DNA of 64,000 nt, taken from contig NZ_JBNUPE010000005.1 of assembly GCF_050409585.1 (NCBI RefSeq), positions 1 through 64,000 on the forward strand, in the 5' to 3' direction. This DNA comes from Facklamia sp050409585. Lineage in GTDB: Bacteria > Bacillota > Bacilli > Lactobacillales > Aerococcaceae. Below the pieces are notes generated by a model, which saw only the letters and a list, made by a program, of their open reading frames with translations, made no database searches and was not told where the DNA came from. The translations under genes and the position numbers were made by a program. Numbering within the stretch: the stretch's first letter is position 1; every line of letters begins with the position of its first letter. Below are positions 1-8,190 of this stretch, one piece after another.

Positions 1-56
1 AAGAACTTTTTAGTTTCTTACTATCGGTGTTGCATTTGATTGGACAATTCGTCAAA
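1..56. mobile_element. Possible IS30-family element end (remnant)
   Basis: The stretch around 22-52 (GTGTTGCATTTGATTGGACA and the following AATTCG) resembles the terminal repeat that follows the transposase stop in many IS30-family elements of Lactobacillales. The transposase itself would lie left of the window, so this is recognition from memory of the motif only. It could be chance similarity in AT-rich DNA. Confidence 0.3.
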
Positions 57-58
57 AG

Positions 59-91
59 AAAAAACGCCTAGTTTATAAACTGGGTGTTTTA
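59..91 (-). terminator. Intrinsic terminator of the broken exported-protein gene
   Basis: Read on the minus strand, AAACACCCAG and CTAGGCGTTT form an imperfect stem around a short TTTATAAA centre, followed by a run of T. It overlaps the proposed stop codon (89-91) of the frameshifted gene upstream, which supports that gene once having ended here. Confidence 0.6.
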
Positions 92-620
92 ATCTATATC
101 AATCGAAACAGGGTAATCAATATTTAAGTCAGGATCTTCTTCGTTCACTAATTTTAGCGTCATTTCTAAATCATCATCTAATTCAGGTGCCTCTTCATCT
201 TCTTCTAAGCTTTGAATTTTAAGATGACTTCGCCTTTAGCGTTTGTTTCAATTTCTTCTGAAAGAAAAACCATTTTTTCATCGATTAAATCATCATCGAT
301 AGTAACATCTTCTGCCATGATATTCATGGTTCTATCTGTCTTATTTTCTACTTCAAAGACGAACTCATAATAATACCCTAATTCTTCATCATCTTTTTCA
401 TTTACTTCGACATATTTAATGAAGAAGTCTTTGTCATCCGTAATAATATATTCTTCATCTCCACCTGTTAATTCTTTTAACTTGGCTTTCTTGTCTTTCA
501 GCTCCACTTTGAGAACTTTAATTTCGATTTTCAATTCTTCAATCTTTTCTTCATCTTGAGCGGAGACAGTCACTCCCCCCAACATCATCATACTTGCCAA
601 TAGCACTATATTTTTTTCAT
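89..620 (-). pseudogene. Frameshifted gene for a small acidic exported protein
   Basis: The real start is probably the ATG at 620, 6 bases after AGGAGGAG. Restoring one A in the A7 tract just after it gives MKKNIVLLASMMMLGG followed by VTVSAQ, a good signal peptide. A second lost A near 216-220 would join the frame ending KGEVIL to IQSLEEDEEAPELDD and on to a stop at 89. The rebuilt product (about 177 residues) has a signal peptide, a Lys/Glu coiled coil, then a beta-rich segment with FEVENKTDRTMNI, like the Ig-like domains of DUF4352/DUF5067-type secreted proteins. That family match is weak. Both lesions are single-base losses in A homopolymers, so sequencing error is a real alternative to true decay. 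Confidence 0.7.
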
Positions 621-942
621 CAATGACTCCTCCTTTTGATTTTAACAGTTTTATTTCTTGTCTATATATTAACCATAACATTGAAGAAGAAGGCATTCAA
701 TTAGATAGCTTATTGCCTTAGAGAATAATAAATAGAAAACCAAAAGGACTTAAAAACTTTTTGAATTTTTATAACAATATAGTTTTAGAATAATTAAAGA
801 TAATTAAAATTTCTAATTGGAACAATTGTAAATAAAGTTAATTTCTTTATCTTTTTCCCTAGAATTTATCTATTAGATGGAGTATGCTTAAAAAGATGTA
901 AAAAAAGCTGGAAAAAAATTGTGAATAAAATAAGGTGATCAA

Positions 943-2109
943 ATGTATAAGAAAATAGCAGCCAGCCTAGCAGTGTGTTCAATTTTACTGTTAATCATTT
1001 ATATGACATTTAATGCTAACAATCAGAATGAATCGACCTTTTCAAAAATCGAATTGAGTGCTCGAAAGAACAAATCGCCTGAAGCTTATCGCAAAGAACT
1101 ATTGGAATTATATGAAACGCAACCCTTAACCGGAGAGGGTGTGGTTGAAGAAAGAGAATTAAGAGATATTAGTCTCAATGAGTATAATATAAAAATAGAG
1201 ACCATTTTAGCTGAAATAACTGATCAACCACTCAAAGAATCCATCCATTCTTTAGCCGAGAGAGATCGGCCGCTAGTCGAATTAAATCAAGAGGTTCGTA
1301 ATCTTAAAAAGAATATGGAAAATCCTAACAAATATTCTCCAGGTTTTTTAATTAAAGTGAAAGAAATTGATCGTAAATTAGAAGCAAACAACTTAACAAG
1401 AACATACAAAGACTTGAGTCACTGTTATCAAAGTTGGGGAAAGGCAATTTATGAACATTCTATTCCAGTCCCTCGTAAAGTCTATGCTGACCCAGACCTA
1501 GGGAAGTTTATAAACATATCAGCCCAGCCAGATGAAAATACTAATACTCAAATGCACTCTGCTAAATTTGCAGTCTTAACGTTTGATGACGGGCCCAACC
1601 CAGTCACTACGCCACAAATCCTAGATATTCTTAAAGCACATGATGTGAAAGCAACCTTTTTTGTATTGGGTCAAAATGCAGAAAAGTATCCCGAAATCAT
1701 TCAACGCATGCATGATGAAGGGCACTTGGTGGGCAACCATTCCTACAGTCATCGAAATTATACAATAATTAGTGATGCTGATGTTCTATATGAACTGAAT
1801 CACACTAACGAAATTATTGAAAGGGTGACTAATGCCCCTGTCAACTACTATCGAATGCCATATGGAGCAGGTGGCAAACGTGAAATGAATTTAACGGAAA
1901 TGACTCCTGTTCTATGGAACGTTGATTCGGAAGATTGGAAGAGTCGAAATGAACAAGCCATTATCAACCGTGTAGTAGCAACCCTATTACCTAGTCCAGT
2001 AATTTTAATGCACGACATCTATCAAGAATCGGCTAACTCATTAGGAGCAGTCATTGAAAGCGTCCAAGCCAATGGGTATCAGTTTGTGCGACTGGATGAA
2101 ATGATGTAA
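943..2109 (+). CDS. Membrane-anchored polysaccharide deacetylase (peptidoglycan GlcNAc deacetylase-like)
   Basis: A 388-residue protein with an N-terminal signal anchor (residues 5-23), a helical stalk of about 170 residues, and a C-terminal NodB-type deacetylase domain from about residue 208. All the family motifs are visible: TFDDGPN (about 213), the metal-binding NHSYSH (about 265), YRMPYG (about 303), the DSEDW motif and ILMHDI (about 356). Enzymes of this kind (PgdA-like) remove acetyl groups from cell-wall N-acetylglucosamine outside the membrane and raise lysozyme resistance. That substrate is inferred from the family. The start follows AAGGTGATC at good spacing. It stands alone with its own terminator. 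Confidence 0.9.
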   Translation: MYKKIAASLAVCSILLLIIYMTFNANNQNESTFSKIELSARKNKSPEAYRKELLELYETQPLTGEGVVEERELRDISLNEYNIKIETILAEITDQPLKESIHSLAERDRPLVELNQEVRNLKKNMENPNKYSPGFLIKVKEIDRKLEANNLTRTYKDLSHCYQSWGKAIYEHSIPVPRKVYADPDLGKFINISAQPDENTNTQMHSAKFAVLTFDDGPNPVTTPQILDILKAHDVKATFFVLGQNAEKYPEIIQRMHDEGHLVGNHSYSHRNYTIISDADVLYELNHTNEIIERVTNAPVNYYRMPYGAGGKREMNLTEMTPVLWNVDSEDWKSRNEQAIINRVVATLLPSPVILMHDIYQESANSLGAVIESVQANGYQFVRLDEMM

Positions 2110-2139
2110 TTATTCAAACCTCATTATCATAAGTATAAA

Positions 2140-2179
2140 TGCCTAGCTAGCATTCAAGTCTAGTTGGGCATTATTTTTT
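2140..2179 (+). terminator. Intrinsic terminator after the deacetylase gene
   Basis: TGCCTAGCTAG pairs along its whole length (two wobble pairs) with CTAGTTGGGCA across a 9-base loop, followed by TTATTTTTTC. Confidence 0.8.
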
Positions 2180-2330
2180 CTTTTGTTTAATAGTTTTTTA
2201 CAATTTTAGATTATAACTAATGAGCCATAATCTATTTATAAAAATAATATGCTATATAAACTGATTAAGTAATAACCAAGTGTTATAATTAAATCATGAA
2301 GCGTTTACACAAAAATTTAGGAGGTATTTT

Positions 2331-4073
2331 ATGAAGAAGTTTTTCGCAAGCATTGTTGCCATGTTATCGGCAGGAATGTTACTGGCTCAACCAGTAGCTG
2401 CCTGTACAGGCGTATATGTTGGTAAGGGCCTTACAGAAGATGGGTCAGTTATTTTTGGCCGAACAGAAGACTTAGAACAAAGCCATAATAAGACTTTTGT
2501 AGTAATTGAAGCGACGGAAAATGAAGAAGGCGCAAAGTTAGTGGATGAATATACTAAGTTCGAATTTGAACTACCAGCTCAATCTTATAAGTATTTTGCT
2601 GTGCCAGATACCACCCCTGAGTGGGGCTTGTATTATGAAGCAGGTTATAATGAGTATGGTGTAGCGATGGATGCGACCACTACTACTTATACTAATGATG
2701 AAGTTTTAGCGGTTGACCCTTTAGTTGAAAATGGTCTTTCAGAAGGAATCATGACGACCGTCGTTTTAGGTCACGTTAAAACAGCGCGTGAGGGCGTGGA
2801 GTTGTTAGCATCGATTATCGATGAGAAAGGCTCTTCCGAAGGCAACGGATTGATTATTGCTGATAAAAATGAAACTTGGTATATGGAAATTTTATCTGGT
2901 CACCAATATGCTGCGATGAAGTTGCCAGATGATATGTTTGCCGTATTCCCCAACTCGTTCTTCTTAGAAACAATCGATGTGAACGATACTGAAAATGTGA
3001 TTGCCTCTGCCGATTTAATTAACATTGCAGAAGAAGCGGGTACTTATGTCGAGGAAGAGGGGATGATTCGGGTTGCTGATTCTTATGCAGCTGAAATAGA
3101 TCCCGGGTCTGTGTCTAGGTATTGGTCTGGAGTAAAAACCTTAGATCCAGATGCAGAAGTTTCTTTAGATGACACAGAGTTTCCATTCTTACATTCTACG
3201 GATAAAACAATCACATTAGATCAAGTCATGAGCTTACAACGAAATCGTTTAGAAGATACAGATTATATTCCAGCGGATAACATCGCATCTGCTACCGGTG
3301 GACAAGTTGTTAAAGAAACTGAAACAACAGAAGGTGAAGAAACCAAAGCAACAGAAAGCGAAGAGGCTGAGGCAACAGAAGGTGAAGAAACCAAAGCAAC
3401 AGAAACCGAAGAAACCGAAGTAGAAGAAAGCGAAGAAACTGAAGCAACAGAAACCGAAGTAGAAGAAAGCGAAGAGGCTGAAGCAACAGAGGGTGAAGAG
3501 GCTGAAGCAACAGAAGGCGAAGAAGCTGAAGCAACAGAAGGCGAAGAAGCTGAAGCAACAGAGGGCGAAGAAACTGAAACGACTGAAAAGCAAGAACCAG
3601 AAAAGCCTGAGAATGCTTTATATCCCATTGGTAACAAAAATACAATGGAAGCTCATATCTTCCAAATTTATGAAGATATGCCTGAAAAAGTACCAGGTGT
3701 GATGTGGTTAGCGATGGGATCACCTACCGTTTCACCTTACTTACCATACTTTGGAAATATCAATGACACACTATCTGCTTACCAAGTGGAAGCCAATGAA
3801 TATGATCCAGAATCATTCTATTGGGCAGTAGATAATCTACTAACCATTATGTTAGAAGATGAAGAGAACTTAAAACCAGAAATGAGAGAAAAGATCTTAG
3901 CCATTGAAAAAGCTGGTAAAGATAAATACGAAGAATTACGTCAAGAACTTATCACGATGTATGCGGAAGATCCCCAAGCAGCTGCAGAATGGATTACTGA
4001 ACAAACCATGCAATTAGCTCAAGATGCCTTTGACCAAATTAAAGATTTAGAAGCAGAGTATGTAGAGAAATAA
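2331..4073 (+). CDS. Secreted C69-family dipeptidase with an acidic repeat insert
   Basis: A 580-residue PepD-type N-terminal-nucleophile peptidase. A signal peptide (residues 1-24, ending PVAA) is followed directly by Cys25, which in this family becomes the catalytic N-terminal nucleophile; the following TGVYVGK and FGRTEDLE match the family. The catalytic domain is interrupted at about 328-425 by a Glu/Thr/Ala-rich stretch, part of it four identical EEAEATEG units. The family signature resumes at YPIGNKNTMEAHIFQI and VMWLAMGSP. Unlike the cytoplasmic lactobacillar PepD enzymes, this one looks exported, and I see no LPXTG anchor. The start follows GGAGG. A TATAAT lies at about 2286. Confidence 0.9.
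   Translation: MKKFFASIVAMLSAGMLLAQPVAACTGVYVGKGLTEDGSVIFGRTEDLEQSHNKTFVVIEATENEEGAKLVDEYTKFEFELPAQSYKYFAVPDTTPEWGLYYEAGYNEYGVAMDATTTTYTNDEVLAVDPLVENGLSEGIMTTVVLGHVKTAREGVELLASIIDEKGSSEGNGLIIADKNETWYMEILSGHQYAAMKLPDDMFAVFPNSFFLETIDVNDTENVIASADLINIAEEAGTYVEEEGMIRVADSYAAEIDPGSVSRYWSGVKTLDPDAEVSLDDTEFPFLHSTDKTITLDQVMSLQRNRLEDTDYIPADNIASATGGQVVKETETTEGEETKATESEEAEATEGEETKATETEETEVEESEETEATETEVEESEEAEATEGEEAEATEGEEAEATEGEEAEATEGEETETTEKQEPEKPENALYPIGNKNTMEAHIFQIYEDMPEKVPGVMWLAMGSPTVSPYLPYFGNINDTLSAYQVEANEYDPESFYWAVDNLLTIMLEDEENLKPEMREKILAIEKAGKDKYEELRQELITMYAEDPQAAAEWITEQTMQLAQDAFDQIKDLEAEYVEK
3471..3566 (+). repeat. Four 24-bp tandem repeats inside the C69 dipeptidase gene
   Basis: Units start at 3471, 3495, 3519 and 3543 and differ only at a few third-codon positions. 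Each encodes EEAEATEG. A looser Glu/Thr-rich repeat region flanks them on both sides (about 3311-3600). The in-frame unit length allows copy-number change without breaking the protein. Confidence 0.9.
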
Positions 4074-4110
4074 GGCTCATTGTTCAATCGGAGTGATAAT
4101 ATTTTTCAAG

Positions 4111-4148
4111 AGATCAAGCAGCATGTTTTTGTTGCTTGATCTTTTTTT
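4111..4148 (+). terminator. Intrinsic terminator after the C69 dipeptidase
   Basis: AGATCAAGCAGCA pairs with TGTTGCTTGATCT around a short T-rich loop, followed by TTTTTT. Confidence 0.9.
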
Positions 4149-4162
4149 CCTGACGTAAAGCG

Positions 4163-4275
4163 TTATGAAATGACTAAACCACTTGCTCGGAAGTGTGTGT
4201 AGTATTGATAGCCATCAGCATATCTGTTGAGAAGTTTAATCTTATGGTTGATTCCTTTAATTGGTTCATTGATTT
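4163..4275 (-). pseudogene. ISL3-family transposase C-terminal remnant
   Basis: Minus-strand translation ending at 4163 gives NEPIKGINHKIKLLNRYADG followed by YQYYTHFRASGLVIS. This matches the conserved end of ISL3-family transposases (NGPIEGIN-x-KIK-x-hKR-x-AYGYRNF-x-HFR). No start, upstream domain or terminal repeats remain, so it is a fossil fragment of about 36 codons. The rest of 4276-4548 is AT-rich and I see no gene in it. Confidence 0.6.
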
Positions 4276-4548
4276 GAGGAGGGAGGAATAAGTTCTATTT
4301 TTAATAATGGTTTGATGCCCATTATATATCGAACAAATAAGGATAGAATAGGTTAGTATTGTTTGATATAGATATTGTTTCAATAATTAACAGCAAAACA
4401 TTTCACTATGTTGATGTAATAATTTATGATATCAAAAACTATTAATAAATAGGCTCAAGAAGCTAAGAATTATTGCTTAATCTAAGGCTTCTCTTTTGTT
4501 ACTCTTAATAAGAGGATAAAACTTGATAAAGTTAAAGAGAGTGTTTCC

Positions 4549-5374
4549 GTGGAAATAAGAGTGTTGAATGAAGCAGATATAAAGGAAGTTATGACCATGA
4601 AAGAACTATTCAAGCGGTAAAAAAGCTTTAAAATTATATTCTGAAGATAAAACAGATAATCCCTTAAGAACAAACATTGATTTAGAAGAATTCGGAGGTC
4701 AAAATTTATCCATGCCAAGTTTAGCTGGCTCGGCGACAGGGTTTAAAATAGTTTCTGTCTATCCGAATAATATCCATGTTTAAAACAGGGGGACACGCTC
4801 AACATCAATTAGAAGCGATGTTATCAGCGCAACCAATTAAAGAAGAGTGTGCCTTTGATAGTGACCAAGAGCGTGCTAGCGCATTCGCTTAAAAAAAAGA
4901 TGGATTTATTCGCTAAAAAGTTTGACGTTGAAATTAAAGCTGTTGCTTCTCCAAAAGAAACAATCGGTGGGGACGACGTTATCACAATTGTTACCACATT
5001 ACAAAAGCTGTTTTTGATAGTGAAAATCTTAAACCAGGAGCCCATATTAATGGCGTAGGCTCATACACGCCAGACATGCAAGAACTTCCTGAAGCAATTT
5101 TTGCTCAAGCAGGTAAGATCTATTTAGATACCAAAGATGGAGTCTTAAATGAATCAGGCGATTTAATCAATCCGCTCAAAAAAGGTATTATACAAAAAAG
5201 TCCATCACAGGTGAATTAGGTCAATTAGATTCAGGTAAAATAGCCGGGCGTCAATCAGAAGACGAACTCACTGTCTTTAAGACGATAGGCTCTGCTGTTT
5301 TAGATATTATAGTTGGAAAAGCGATTTATGAAAAAGCTATGGAATTAAACAAGAGCCAAGTGATTGAATTATAA
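4549..5374 (+). pseudogene. Decayed ornithine cyclodeaminase/mu-crystallin family gene
   Basis: Pieces in different frames read in family order. They begin with EIRVLNEADIKEVMTMKE at the start, then LRTNIDLEEFGGQNL and GFKIVSVYPNNI, jump to TGGHAQHQLEAMLSAQPIKE, and finish with INGVGSYTPDMQELPEAIF and SEDELTVFKTIGSAVLDI before the stop at 5374. The middle part between PNNI and TGGHAQ, about 60 residues including the lead-in to the NAD-binding loop, is deleted at about 4782. At least three further frameshifts are visible (about 4890, 5000 and 5200). Family members convert ornithine to proline or act as related imine reductases or dehydrogenases. This copy cannot be functional. Confidence 0.85.
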
Positions 5375-5506
5375 ATCTAAGTCACTTCTATGCGAAGTGC
5401 TTTTATATAAATAAAGTTAAAATTTAAAGAGAATAAGTAGGGAAAAATGATGAGCTGTTATACTTATTAAACAAAGAAAAAGAAATTAACTTTAGGGAGG
5501 TCATCA

Positions 5507-6201
5507 ATGAAGTTACCAACGATTAATTTTGAAGAAGTAAATTTCTTTACCATACTCTTAAGGCCCCTTTTAGCTATGTTGATTAATGGTATGATTGGTT
5601 TTGGACGTGGATTGAAAATCATCCAGCCGGTATGCGTACTTATATTTTAGTCTGTGTAACTTCAGCCATGGTAATGATGACCAATCAGTTTGCAGCCGAA
5701 TTTTTTGAAGGGGTTGATCCTACACGGATGGGGTCGCAAGTTGTGAGTGGGATTGGCTTTTTAGGTGCCGGTATGATTTTAGTCACTAATCGTGACAAAA
5801 TTAAAGGGTTAACCACGGCTGCGGGCTTGTAGTCTTCGGCTTGTATTGGCTTAGCAATTGGGATCGGCTTCTACGAAGTAGCAATTGTTGTAGGCTTTAT
5901 ACTCCTAATCACTTTGACCTTCTTACAAAGACTTGAAAGCTCATTAAGGAAGAAAACACCTTGGGTAACGGTTTTTGTGCAAGCAAATGATGTTCAATCT
6001 TTTAATGAGGTCCTTCATTTTATTGAAGTGTCATTAGTTACCGTCACTTTTATCAAACCCTTAGTGAATAATAGTGACCAACTTGATTATTTAGTCCGTC
6101 TAGTAATTCCTAAAGAAGTTCATGCTGAAAAGTTCTTTCAAGATATCAATCAGCTTGCAGGCGTGAGTATTTATGAATCGGAAGATGAATATAATGAATA
6201 A
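5507..6201 (+). pseudogene. mgtC: Broken MgtC/SapB-family membrane protein gene
   Basis: The start follows GGGAGG. Translation runs to MLINGMIGFGRGLK, then needs one extra base at about 5612-5616 (an AAAA tract) to continue as NHPAGMRTYILVCVTSAM, matching the MgtC motif RPAGLRTHILVC. The next block, GIGFLGAGMILVT, is well conserved. An in-frame TAG at 5830 replaces the Trp of the usual TTAAGLW motif. The C-terminal soluble domain then continues intact to 6201. MgtC-like proteins help cells grow in low magnesium or inside hosts. With one frameshift and one nonsense codon this copy is very likely inactive. Confidence 0.85.
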
Positions 6202-6240
6202 AAAAGCTAGTCAAATGTTATCACCATTGGCTAGCTTTTT
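6201..6240. terminator. Bidirectional terminator between mgtC remnant and pabC
   Basis: AAAAAGCTAG and CTAGCTTTTT form a 10-bp stem with A-runs and T-runs on opposite sides, so it can work for both converging units. It overlaps the last codons of pabC. Confidence 0.8.
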
Positions 6241-6964
6241 GCTTATATATTTTTATAGAATATTCCTCTTGGATGTAATCAATTAGAGGATGATGATCTT
6301 GGTAATGGGTTGATTCAAGTGTTTTAATTGGAGTAATCCCCATCAAACAGTTGGTCATAAAACCAGCTTGGAAAGTTTGTCTTTCTTGCCAGTCTATGGG
6401 GCGAATAGTCACAGGGAAATGGTCAAGCACCCATTGACGCATAATACCTGGAAGAAGACCTGCGCTTGTTGGAGCAGTGATAAGCTCTTGGTCTTTAACA
6501 AAAAAGAGATTCGTAAAGCTTCCCTCAGTGATCTGGTCTTTTTCATTTAAAAAGATGCATTCAAAAGCCCCTTTTTCTCTTATCTGCTTTAAATTAATTT
6601 TGTTCGCTAAGTACATAGTGGACTTATGTTGCAAGAGTGTGTTAGAGGAATGGCGCTGCCACTTGGCTAATTTTAATGGCTTTGCAGGCAAGAATCTCTT
6701 ACCATAGGGATCCGATCGTTCTTGTAGAACAAGATTACCTGGTGAGAGGATGATTTTTAAAGCCCCATCCACCATTTCTTTCTCGTTAATAGAGTTGACA
6801 ATAACGTTTTTGGTTATAGAACTTTTGAAACCTAAAGCTTTGGCTGATTGACACAAACGGCTAAGATGTTGGTCTAAGAAGAGCGCTTGTCCATTGATGA
6901 CTTTAAGGGTGGTAAAAACACCTTGTCCAAAAAGAAAGCCTTCATCTAATTTGATGTAAGCCAT
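6221..6964 (-). CDS. pabC: Aminodeoxychorismate lyase (class IV PLP aminotransferase fold)
   Basis: About 247 residues of a fold-type IV PLP enzyme: FLFGQGVFTTLKV near the N-terminus, LDQHLSRLCQSAKALGF, then EGSFTNLFFVKDQELITAP and GLLPGIMRQWVL, the cofactor-phosphate-binding region. PabC splits pyruvate from 4-amino-4-deoxychorismate to give p-aminobenzoate for folate. D-amino-acid and branched-chain aminotransferases share the fold. I choose PabC because it closes a chorismate operon and pabAB lies at the other end. I start at the ATG at 6964, 8 bases after AAGGAG; a GTG at 6973 is an alternative. It overlaps the 3' end of aroF by 19 bases. Confidence 0.82.
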   Translation of the reverse strand: MAYIKLDEGFLFGQGVFTTLKVINGQALFLDQHLSRLCQSAKALGFKSSITKNVIVNSINEKEMVDGALKIILSPGNLVLQERSDPYGKRFLPAKPLKLAKWQRHSSNTLLQHKSTMYLANKINLKQIREKGAFECIFLNEKDQITEGSFTNLFFVKDQELITAPTSAGLLPGIMRQWVLDHFPVTIRPIDWQERQTFQAGFMTNCLMGITPIKTLESTHYQDHHPLIDYIQEEYSIKIYKQKASQW

Positions 6965-7716
6965 GGTTGGCACTCCTTCATTAGTTGATCCAACATAGAA
7001 TAATCAATAGTCTGAGCGGCATCGGTCCAGGCCTGGTCGGGATTGTGATGGACTTCGACCATAATCCCCGAAATATCAGCGGCTAAAGCGGCTTTACTTA
7101 AAGGGAGGATGAGGTCGCGTCTACCACTGGCATGGCTAGGATCAATAACGACAGGTTGTTTCGTTTTGGCTTGGAGGAGAATAGCACCTGCTAAATCAAG
7201 GGTGTTGCGTGTTTCATCTTGAAAGCTACGTATGCCGCGTTCGCAGTATACAACCGAAGCTTTTCCTTCGCTCATTAAATACTGACCGGACATTTCCCAT
7301 TCTTTAAGAGTTGCTGAAAAGCCTCTTTTTAATAGGACAGGTTTACCGGCTTGACCTAACAACTTCAGCAGTTGGTAATTATACATATTTCGAGAACCTA
7401 CTTGAAACATGTCCACAAGATCGATCAGCTTTTCGACATCATATTCACTTAAAACTTCTGTGACCATCGGGAGGTGAACTGAATCAGCGGCGGCTCTTAA
7501 GTACTTTACACCTTCAAAGCCTAAACCTTGAAAAGCATGAGGGCTGGTTCTTGGTTTATAAGCACCCGCTCGAATCATGTCGACTCCCGCCGCCTTCAAG
7601 GCTTGAGCTTCTTTAAAAATATGTTCTTCAGATTCAATAGAGCAGGGTCCAGCGATAACAATAGCTGGTTGTTTGCCAAAAGTGACTTGCTTTACAGATA
7701 CAGAATTCATTGTCAT
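6946..7716 (-). CDS. aroF: 3-deoxy-7-phosphoheptulonate (DAHP) synthase, KDO8P-like type
   Basis: 256 residues of the compact DAHP synthase family related to KDO8P synthase, joining phosphoenolpyruvate and erythrose 4-phosphate in the first shikimate step. Visible motifs are VIAGPCSIES, the substrate-binding GAYKPRTSPHAFQGLG, LLKRGFSATLKEW, ERGIRSFQDETRNTLD and VIDPSHASGRRD. No chorismate mutase or ACT domain is fused, so the enzyme probably lacks the built-in feedback control found in some relatives (inference from length). It lies 15 bases after aroQ in the operon. The published symbol varies (aroF/aroG/aroA(G)). Confidence 0.9.
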   Translation of the reverse strand: MTMNSVSVKQVTFGKQPAIVIAGPCSIESEEHIFKEAQALKAAGVDMIRAGAYKPRTSPHAFQGLGFEGVKYLRAAADSVHLPMVTEVLSEYDVEKLIDLVDMFQVGSRNMYNYQLLKLLGQAGKPVLLKRGFSATLKEWEMSGQYLMSEGKASVVYCERGIRSFQDETRNTLDLAGAILLQAKTKQPVVIDPSHASGRRDLILPLSKAALAADISGIMVEVHHNPDQAWTDAAQTIDYSMLDQLMKECQPWLTSN

Positions 7717-7731
7717 TTATATCTTCTCTTT

Positions 7732-8190
7732 CTATGTGATAGGTGATGGATTATTAGGATTAAAGAGGTAATTTTTGATAAAATCCAGAGCTTGAAGGTA
7801 GCCTGCAGGGCCTTGTCCTTCAATTGTTATTAAGGCTAAATCTTTGATATATGAGACTTGTCGGTAACTTTCTCTTTGACTAATAGGACTTAGATGGACT
7901 TCTACAAAAGGAATGGCAACGGCTGCTAAAGCATCGCGAATAGCGATGGATGTATGGGTGTAGGCAGCTGGGTTTATTACTATGCCATCCACCTTTTGAT
8001 AAGCATTTTGAATTTTATCGACTAAGGCTCCTTCGTGGTTGGATTGAAAGATATCAAGGTCTACAGCATATTCATTTGCCCATTTTTTTAAAGAGTTTGT
8101 TAAGTCAGAGTATGAGGTTTGACCGTATATTTCTGGTTGACGGATGCCTAATAAGTTAAGGTTGGGTCCGTTGAGGACTAATAATCGCAT
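7732..8190 (-). CDS. aroQ: Type II 3-dehydroquinate dehydratase
   Basis: 152 residues, a normal length for the dodecameric type II dehydroquinase that makes 3-dehydroshikimate. The catalytic loop is clear, GIRQPEIYG with Arg17 and Tyr22, as are SNHEGALVDKI, NPAAYTHTSIAIRDAL and VEVHLSPISQRESYR, which holds the catalytic His. The start lies inside the 3' end of the aroE/aroK fusion gene (35-base overlap), consistent with translational coupling. Confidence 0.95.
   Translation of the reverse strand: MRLLVLNGPNLNLLGIRQPEIYGQTSYSDLTNSLKKWANEYAVDLDIFQSNHEGALVDKIQNAYQKVDGIVINPAAYTHTSIAIRDALAAVAIPFVEVHLSPISQRESYRQVSYIKDLALITIEGQGPAGYLQALDFIKNYLFNPNNPSPIT

Noticed and set aside
2293..2308. Catabolite-response (cre) site before the C69 dipeptidase gene
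   Set aside because: Only the right half (CGTTTACA) fits; the left half is one base short of the consensus spacing.
3249..3723. Long minus-strand and second-frame open reading frames across the dipeptidase repeat
   Set aside because: They are low-complexity mirrors of the Glu/Thr repeat codons with no ribosome sites.
8156..8190. aroE/aroK-aroQ overlap read as a triple fusion
   Set aside because: aroQ is in a different frame with its own start; the 35-base overlap is ordinary coupling.
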